Below are positions 57,624-64,000 of a stretch of 64,000 bases of DNA, piece by piece. The notes beneath the pieces were generated by a model. The model was not told where the DNA came from, searched no databases, and saw only the letters and a program-made list of their open reading frames with translations. Each line of letters starts with the position of its first letter. Within the stretch, counting starts at the first letter, position 1. Position numbers and translations under genes: made by a program. Source of the DNA: Cristatella mucedo (lineage: Eukaryota > Bryozoa > Phylactolaemata > Cristatellidae); assembly GCA_009760855.2 (NCBI GenBank), contig WPIO01000009.1, positions 5,834,001 to 5,898,000 of the forward strand, given 5' to 3'.

Positions 57624-60213
57624 GTGAGTCGCTGTGCAGCTGCTGTGGGAGGCGCAGCAGCAGCGGCCGGAAACCCTGCCACGCCCACGATGGCGTACCT
57701 GGTTACCCGCAGCCGGCATGTTGAGCTCGCGCTCCGGCTCCGACGCCGCGATCGCTACAGAATACGGCGCGGATTCAAAGATGCGAGGGAAAGCGCTGCT
57801 CTAGCTCTCCAGCTCCAGGGTAGAGGGAGGCGGACCGTGCCGCTCCGCGACCGCTGCCCCGCTCGGGCGGTGAGCGGGGGGGGGGGGAGGGGCCCCGGGA
57901 GAGTGAGCTACGCAATTCCAGGAAATCGGATACTTGAGTCGCAAAGACTTGTCGCAGGAGTGTGATGGTAACCTGGACCCCCGCAGAGCCCGAAACTGCG
58001 CGAACGCGAGCTGTTGCCCCAGATGAACTGCGGACGACCCTGGACGGCGCTGTTCTGCCAGCCGGCCATCGGCGCTGTTCTGTCCGACGCGAGCTCACAG
58101 CCGCTGAGAGCGGCGTGAGTGGGGCAGGTGCTGCTAGCCCGGCGGGTGCCAGAACTGCACCGCCTCTCATAGCCTCACAGATCGAGAACGATCGAGGCGA
58201 CGGAGGACGAGCACGGCAGCGCTCTGCTCGGCAGGGCCGAAATCGAACCAAAATAAGCCGTCGGTCCGCTGCACTCCTGCAATGGCGCCGCCGCCGAGTG
58301 GCGCACAATAATCGCGCTCGCCATTATCGAGTGCCTCCCGCGGCCGATGCATGCGCAGCCTCTGGCGGCGGCGGCGGCGGTGGAACTCGGCGGCGAACGG
58401 AGAGTCACATACCTTCCGGGAAGCCGGCCGCGAAAGCGCTCGCGCCCCGTAGTGTGTGCAAACGTTTGCTGTTGTTAAGCCAAACACGCAATTGCGGCCC
58501 AAACAAGGCAGTGGCCCCGCCGACAGTGGCAGCGTCGCACGCTACCGAAGCCGTTGCCTACGACCGCCGCCGCCGCAGCCGCCGCCGCCGCCACCGCCGC
58601 CGTCGTAGTCGTCATCGCTGGGCGTATTTTCGCGCCGCCGTTTCCGCACATTCTCAGCGTTGGCCGCACCCAGCAGCATCGCGTCGTCGTTGAGGAAGCG
58701 CAGCTCGGTGCCCGGATGAGGCGCCCGCTACGCGACATTTACTGGGAGATGCATCGCAAGCCGAACGGCTCGTACGCCACTCAGAAAATGCAACCGGCTT
58801 ACACGCTGACTGAGTGTAGTGTACGGAAAAGCTCAGTCTCTATCTAGGCGTTTCAAAACACGCATGTCCCGCAGGGCTCGAGCCTACGACTCAAACGTGC
58901 CCCAGAAAACGCCCAACGCACCGTAGAAGTGCGCTCAACAGATGCGCATCCTGCCCTGAACACCGAGGTCGCGGGTTCGAGTCCGCCAGTGGGCTGATTC
59001 TTCACTGCTCACTGCAAGCTCGCGAAAACGACAGCCAGCTACTCTCTCCTACTACCGACTATGGCACATCCTTTTCAGCGGTCCCGAGCTGCTACTTCCA
59101 TGCTACTCACTACCTCAACTGCTCTCCTGACTCTGCTGTGCTTCCCACTTTCTCTTTGTAGCGTGAGACGAAGTCTGTTGGCTACCGAATGCGTACCGAA
59201 AGCCGCTTAGGCTGTGAGTGCGCTATACAAAACTCTCCTGCGTAACACCCACACGGTCTTTATGACTTTGCGGAGTTACAGATGGAGATACATTACATTA
59301 CATTGACAGCCGTTAGGGCATTTCTGCCGCTACATGAGGCTGATAAATCAGCTGCACTTTTCTTCATCTTTAGCGTCCCGATTCTTAGCAATTGTCAGGC
59401 CGTTGCGCTGCCTCCCTTAGTCGCAGGAGAGAAGGCGACAAAATATTTACAGATGATCGAATCGCAAGAATCGCTCGCTTCTCACGAGCGAAGCTCGCGA
59501 GCGAAGTGGTAGCAAGGCGTCCAAGGCTGCGCCGTGGCGAGAAAGCGTCGCGTCCGCCGTCGTCCACGCCCTGAACCGCACGCCTCCCCCCAACGATTCG
59601 CCTCTGCGGCGACACGGCGTACCCGCGAGCGGATGTCTGGAGCTGCAGCGCTCCGCGCCCTCGCTGAGCGACGGCGCGTTTGCACGTGCGCCGTAGAAGC
59701 GCTCGTGATTCCCTTTAACGTTCGCTGCAAGAGGCCGGCTGCGGCTGCTGCTGCTCGGCGGCGCTCGGTCGGCGCTCAGTCCTCCGAGGCGGCGACTGCC
59801 GCCTCGGAGCGCGGCCGCCCAGCGGACGCGAGGCTTCGTGCTCGACTGCGCCCGCGCCAGAGCGAGCTCGCGCCCTTTCTTCTCCGCAGCGGATCGAGAG
59901 CAACGTCCTTAGAAGCGGCGAGCCAATCACGGTGCAGAGCCATCGAGGCAACGCACCGGAAAAAGCCTCGGCTCGAGTACTTTCCATTATCACCAAAAGC
60001 CTCTCGGCGCCGGACTCGGCGGACGGCGACGGAGCACAGCGGTCGTCCGGAGCAGGAGCAGCGGCGGCCATGGCGACCGTACCGAGTGCGAGCACGCTGC
60101 TCGAAGAGAATCGCATGCTGCAGACGGAGCTCAACCGGCTCGAGGACCTGCTCAGTCAGAGCAGGGCCGAGCGAGACGAGATCGGCATAAAGTACAACGC
60201 CGTCAGCGAGCGC
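57582..60213 (+). CDS. CROCC: Rootletin (ciliary rootlet coiled-coil protein), N-terminal two exons
   Basis: Rootletin builds the ciliary rootlet and the centrosome linker as a very long coiled coil; only its N-terminus is in the window. Exon 57582-57623 ends LEKVIQ at donor GTGAGT; exon 59890-60213 starts RIESNVL after CTTTCTTCTCCGCAG and ends at donor GTGAGT. Both junctions are phase 0, and joining gives VIQRIESNVL, matching vertebrate rootletin VIQ.LESSVL. Farther on, SIITKSLSAPDS and TLLEENRMLQTELNRLEDLL, then SRAERDEIGIKYNAVSER, follow the rootletin N-terminal domain in the same order. The next exon must lie past 64000, so intron 2 exceeds 3.7 kb. The paralogue CEP250 (C-Nap1) is the main alternative; the N-terminal match favours rootletin. 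Confidence 0.82.
58805..58905 (-). mobile_element. SINE-1 fragment in rootletin intron 1
   Basis: CAGTCTCTATCTAGGCGTTT and CAGGGCTCGAGCCTACGAC. Confidence 0.65.
58955..59035 (+). mobile_element. SINE-2 fragment in rootletin intron 1
   Basis: ACCGAGGTCGCGGGTTCGAG and CAGTGGGCTGATTC. Confidence 0.65.
59036..59310 (+). mobile_element. LINE-C 3' end in rootletin intron 1
   Basis: TACTACCGACTATGGCACAT through GTGAGTGCGCTATACAAAAC and a tail GGAGATACATTACATTACAT; well preserved. Confidence 0.9.
59890..60213 (+). CDS. CROCC: Rootletin exon 2
   Basis: 324 bp, 108 codons, beginning RIESNVLRSG and ending KYNAVSER. An internal ATG at 60070 in a strong context (GCGGCCATGG) could start a shorter form lacking the first 74 residues. 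A (GGC)n tract begins 11 bp after the exon. Confidence 0.85.
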
Positions 60214-60222
60214 GTGAGTAGA

Positions 60223-60224
<2 letters not shown>

Positions 60225-60284
<60 letters not shown>

Positions 60285-60287
60285 GGC
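60225..60287 (+). repeat. (GGC)n trinucleotide tract
   Basis: About 21 GGC units with one GTG interruption, starting a few bases after the rootletin exon 2 donor. Confidence 0.95.
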
Positions 60288-60299
60288 GACGACGATGGC

Positions 60300-62500
60300 C
60301 GGACATCTTCACAAGACTGGTGGATAAAGGACAGTGTCCTCGGCTGCGGCGGCGGCAGAGAGCGGCAACAGCGCGTCGGCAGGCGCCGCCGTGGCTGCGT
60401 TGCGGCGGCGACGGCTGAGCCGTTATGCTACTCGTATCCCACCTGGCCCCCCACCCACCTCAGCGGCTGCCGCTTGCTCTCGCGGCTGGCTGGCCGGCGG
60501 CCGCCGCCGATGCCTCTGCATGCCCTCATTCAGAGGCGAAAGCGGTCGGCACAATAGTGCGCGTGCTGCGTCGCAGTCGCGGCTTGCAAACGACAAACCG
60601 GCGCTGGCAACTTGGCGGAGTCGACTACAAAGGAACATTATATATTGGTCGGGTTGTTGAGGCCGCCTTCGACGAGACCGTCACTCCCCTACTCGGGGGA
60701 CTGGGGCCTCGCTGCCGACCGTTGGGCAAGGGTTGGGGGAGGGTCGGCCGGTTGGCCTCGGCGGAGCCTCTGTGGGGCCGGGGCGAGCCGCCGGGCAGCG
60801 GGCTAACGCCGCCTGCCGCCAGCTCGAGCGTGCTCGCGTTTGGGCGTCGGCCGCGTCTGCCGGCCAGCGGCGCTCGGCGAGCGTCAAGCGCCGCGCGCCG
60901 CCGCTCTGAGGGGTACCCGTGAAAACCCGCCTCGTCGGTGCCCCGTCGACCGAGCTCAGTCGGGGAGGAGCGGGGTGGGGGCGGGACGGCCAGCCAGCGG
61001 CGGTCGGATAGCGTGGGCTGCAGTCGCTGCCGCCGAGTCGCGGCACCCGCTACGCGCCCAATCGCCGACGCGCCACGCATCCGCTCACAGGTTGCCCAAT
61101 TCGCGTCTCGCGGTTCGCCGGCGCATTGCACGGAGCGCCGAGTACCGTCGCAGTCGCTACGCGCGCGCGCTAGAATGACCGGAAGGGCGTGCTCGCGGTC
61201 TCGCGTCGTCGGTTTTGCGCAGGCGTGGCGCATCGCGGGCGAAACGGAATATCGTGCCGACCGACGGCGTGGCGCGCGGCGCGCACGTCTAGCGCCGCGC
61301 GGACCCACTTTCGTGAGCCGCTCGCAGCGCGCGCTCGGCCGAAGATGAGGCGCGCGCATCTGACCGTGTCGGCCGAGCGCGCGCCTCTTCTCAAACCGCT
61401 TCCCGCACGCGCGGATCTTTTCCCCGCCGGCTCTCCACGCTTCTGCCATAACCTTGTTCTCGAAAGCGTTTTACTTTCATTCCGGCGGCGCTTCTCTCCC
61501 CCCCCCTAGCGCCATAGTACGTCGGGTGGGAGCGAAGCGCAGCGCCGGCCTATAAACCTCTCACCCGAATAAGGGCGGGGCGACTGACTGGCAGCGGTGG
61601 TCCCGCGCGGTGGTCCCGTGCGGCGCTCGCACAACGACAGCTGCTCCACCAGCAGAGCGTGCACTGGTTCCGCGCTCTCGGGCCGCCCTCTGGCGCCAGC
61701 ATTCCCAGCGATGGCCGCACCTTGACGCCGTGCAAGGCCGTGGCGACGCACCGCGGCGTTCTAGCGCGACGCCGTGCGGCTCGCGGCCGCTTCCAACGGG
61801 TAACCGCCGGGTCCCCCCAACCAGCTCCGCACCTGGCGTACATTAACCGCTACCGGTGGGGCCTCGTAGCTACGCGAGGAAAATGAGAAGTCGTTTTTCC
61901 GCCGATAGTCGACATCGTTAGCCCGATACGCCCCGGCTCCCGTTTCGTGCCCGGAGACCGATTGTGCTCGTTGTTGACGCTGACCCCGCGGCTCGCCCGC
62001 GCGCTCGCGCGGGCCAGTGCGGGCACGCCCGCGCCCGCTTTTCAGCCGTCTCGGCAGGGTCCCGTTCAACAGAGCCTCGCCGCAGCCACGCAGCGAGTTC
62101 GTGGGAAGGTGGCGGCGGCGGCGGCATGCGCCGCGAGAGCTCGGAGCGCCCAGCGAGCAGCCGGTCTCCAACGCTCAGGCGGCGCCGGCGGCGCCCGCGC
62201 CGCACTGAGCCAAGCGCCGCGGCAGAGGCGACCGCCGGACGCGTTTTACAGCGAGCTCCGCGGCCGGACAACGAGAGCACGAGCTAGTGAGGCAGCAGTG
62301 ACTAAGAGGCAGAGGCGACCGAGAGCCCTTAGCAGCTCGGACTCCGGCTCCGCAGCATGCCAGCCTCGGGTTAGCTTGTGCTCACGTGACTTATTTGGCA
62401 TCCGGTCGACTCAACAGTGCGGTCCTGCTGGGGCGCGATCGTCCGCCTCCGCTTGCGCCTCTTTCTGCTGGGAATGTTGGGAATGACAGTTTCGCTTCTG
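60300..62500. other. Rootletin intron 2, GC-rich
   Basis: No further rootletin exon seen. Long frames on both strands reflect composition. Confidence 0.4.
61551..61580 (+). promoter_or_regulatory. TATA-like and GC-box pair inside rootletin intron 2
   Basis: TATAAA at 61551 and GGGCGGGGC at 61574 lie in CpG-rich sequence. Suggestive of an internal start site only; a chance match is possible. Confidence 0.2.
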
Positions 62501-62546
62501 CCTCACGAGCTCTCACGAATTAGTTTATATAGGTATATATATATAT

Positions 62547-62630
62547 ATATACGCACATTAACTATAGTAATACATCTTTATATATATATATATATATAAA
62601 GATGTATTACTATAGTTAATGTGCGTATAT
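62547..62630. repeat. Perfect 84-bp palindrome
   Basis: Two exactly complementary 42-bp arms with no spacer, centred in an AT run at 62588/62589. The arms carry unique sequence (ACGCACATTAACTATAGTAA), so this is not just a simple AT repeat. Confidence 0.95.
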
Positions 62631-62881
62631 GCATTAGCCAGAGGTGCCATACACTACCGGAGTCGCGGGTGCTACCCGGGCCTCCCAGTTCAGGAGCAAC
62701 GACCGCACTGCTTCCGAGCAGGTAGTGGCGTCGGAGACGCAGTGCCACCTTAAAATAGTCCTTTCCGCGCGTGGGAAGCCGAGGTTGGTCAGGCAAGCTT
62801 CATAATTTGGCCACCAGCTGCCGAGAGCCCCGACCATGAAGGACCTCACCACTGCCGACCAGTCAAGAAAGACCGAACCAT

Positions 62882-62916
<35 letters not shown>

Positions 62917-62990
62917 TATATTTATATATACATACATACATACACACACATATATATATATACAAACATGTGAATATATATATATATATA
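62882..62990. repeat. AT-rich microsatellite cluster
   Basis: (TA)n runs alternate with TACATACA and CACACA stretches. Confidence 0.9.
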
Positions 62991-63498
62991 CAAATGTCTG
63001 TTCAGTATATTGCAAGTTTGTTTATGTGTAGGCACGTGTACGCATGGACATACATATAAGTACATATTTTCATATGTTATATGTTTATATGTTCGCGCGA
63101 AAGCCCAGAGCCGGAGCCAGCCTCAGATACGCGTCAAGGGCTCACATTTTGCACCGACTACTTAAAAAAAAAACGCTCTGCGCCGTCGCGACTCAACGAC
63201 GACGCAGTTCATCGCTACGCCGCATCGGCGGTCGCGTCGTACACCAGCACCGTCTATCCGCGGCGACCCGGAAAGAGTTCGCGAGTGAGAGGCGGCAAAG
63301 TGCGGCCACTTCGGCCTTCGCTAAGAACGGAAACGCACGGCCCTACGCCGGACCCAAGTGACCCCGGGGGGACGCCTGCTGTTTGCAGGTCGCACCGGCG
63401 CGCACCTGCGCACCCCGAAAGCCGGCGCCCGGCGGTCGGCGAGTGACGCGACTGCGGGGCGCACCGACTCAGATAGCGCGACGTCTCTCGTCGTGCAT

Positions 63499-63536
63499 TC
63501 CAATTGGCGCGAGGTGCACCGCGCGCCAATCGGCAT
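63499..63536. promoter_or_regulatory. Inverted pair of CCAAT/TTGGCGCG sites
   Basis: CCAATTGGCGCG and CGCGCGCCAATCGG face each other across 8 bp. Each resembles a CCAAT box and an E2F-like GGCGCG. Functional meaning is inferred. Confidence 0.3.
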
Positions 63537-64000
63537 TCGCCGTCGCTCTCCGCCTGCCTCGCGCGACGATATATTTGCGTTGCTAGTTTTACGCTAACGT
63601 AGGGACGCCGCGAACGCGATCGGCACGCCTCAATGAGCCTATTGACTGGTTTAGTGTTTGATTTTCCCCGCGGCTGCGCGGTAAGCAAGAGTCCCTTTAA
63701 AATTTAAAGCACCCTTTAGGGGCGCGCTGAATGGGCCGCGCGCCGTGCCAGCGGCTGCTTGCCGCTCGAGCAAAACCGCGGGGTGCCTTTTCTGAGCGTA
63801 ATAAGCGAGGCCGCATGAATCGCTTAGCACTCGCCGAGCGCCTGACAATGGTGGCGAAATTAATGCGGCATTGTGAGCGCATTCAGGCAAAGTAGCGTCG
63901 GGTCCGCTCCCTGGAGTCGCTCGGCGGAAGTGGCCTCCGACGCTACTCTCCAAGTCGCGGCGGCAATGACCACTAGGTTTCGCACTACTAGCGGCGTCGG

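Larger units (their letters stand above)
57450..64000. promoter_or_regulatory. CpG-island-like GC-rich block around the rootletin 5' end
   Basis: CpG-dense sequence from about 57.45 kb to the window end, broken only by the repeat cluster at 58.8-59.3 kb and AT repeats at 62.5-63.1 kb. It contrasts with the AT-balanced DNA to the left. The many long open frames here on both strands are expected from the composition and are not called. Likely holds the rootletin promoter near 57.4 kb. Confidence 0.6.

Noticed and set aside
57962-58693. Long Arg/Ala-rich open frames on both strands at 57.6-63.9 kb
   Set aside because: Low complexity, overlap each other on both strands and follow CpG richness; no family motifs apart from rootletin.

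Overview
This is a window of nuclear DNA from an animal. Genes are split by long introns with GT..AG borders (mostly GTRAGN donors). Introns and intergenic DNA are packed with non-LTR retrotransposons, tRNA-like SINEs and long microsatellites. PEX2, whose vertebrate coding region sits in one exon, is here split into eight coding exons, and MED27, which has many exons in vertebrates, is here one exon. That argues for an invertebrate. I cannot name the phylum from sequence alone.

Four protein-coding genes can be supported. (1) A short-chain dehydrogenase/reductase on + (coding exons at 3103-3365, 7871-7956, 9991-10154 and 12447-12706; the short first exon was not found). (2) MED27 on - (12891-13814, one exon), convergent with the SDR; the two stop codons are about 185 bp apart with a perfect hairpin between them. 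(3) PEX2 on -, rebuilt as eight phase-0 exons from 50855 down to 20172, giving 317 residues with a C-terminal RING. (4) The N-terminal two coding exons of rootletin (CROCC) on + (57582-57623, 59890-60213), in a very GC-rich block that starts near 57.4 kb and runs, apart from an AT-repeat patch at 62.5-63.1 kb, to the window end; the rest of that gene lies beyond the window.

The rest is mostly repeats, given working names here. LINE-A, LINE-B and LINE-C are CR1/L2-like non-LTR elements: A and B end in a hairpin plus (ATT)n, C ends in an ACATT-type tail. SINE-1 and SINE-2 are tRNA-like, and SINE-1 shares the LINE-A/B 3' hairpin tail, so it is probably mobilised by that machinery. Nesting is deep: LINE-C holds a SINE-1 that itself holds a LINE-A (4323-6450), a LINE-A holds a rearranged LINE-C flanked by AACTC (43935-47365), and a SINE-2 holds a LINE-A (32712-33740). 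A 3.4-kb LINE-C with endonuclease and reverse transcriptase (21285-24655, -) and the LINE-C at 44296-47052 (+) are near-identical over their shared part, lie inverted in two PEX2 introns, and share one nonsense codon. Tc1/mariner remains, an 84-bp perfect palindrome (62547-62630), an 18-bp minisatellite and long CA, GA, CT, AT and GGC tracts complete the picture.

The four genes do not form a pathway: oxidoreductase, Mediator subunit, peroxisomal ubiquitin ligase and ciliary rootlet protein. I see no CRISPR, operon or other prokaryotic system. Most open frames in the GC-rich blocks and microsatellites are composition artefacts.
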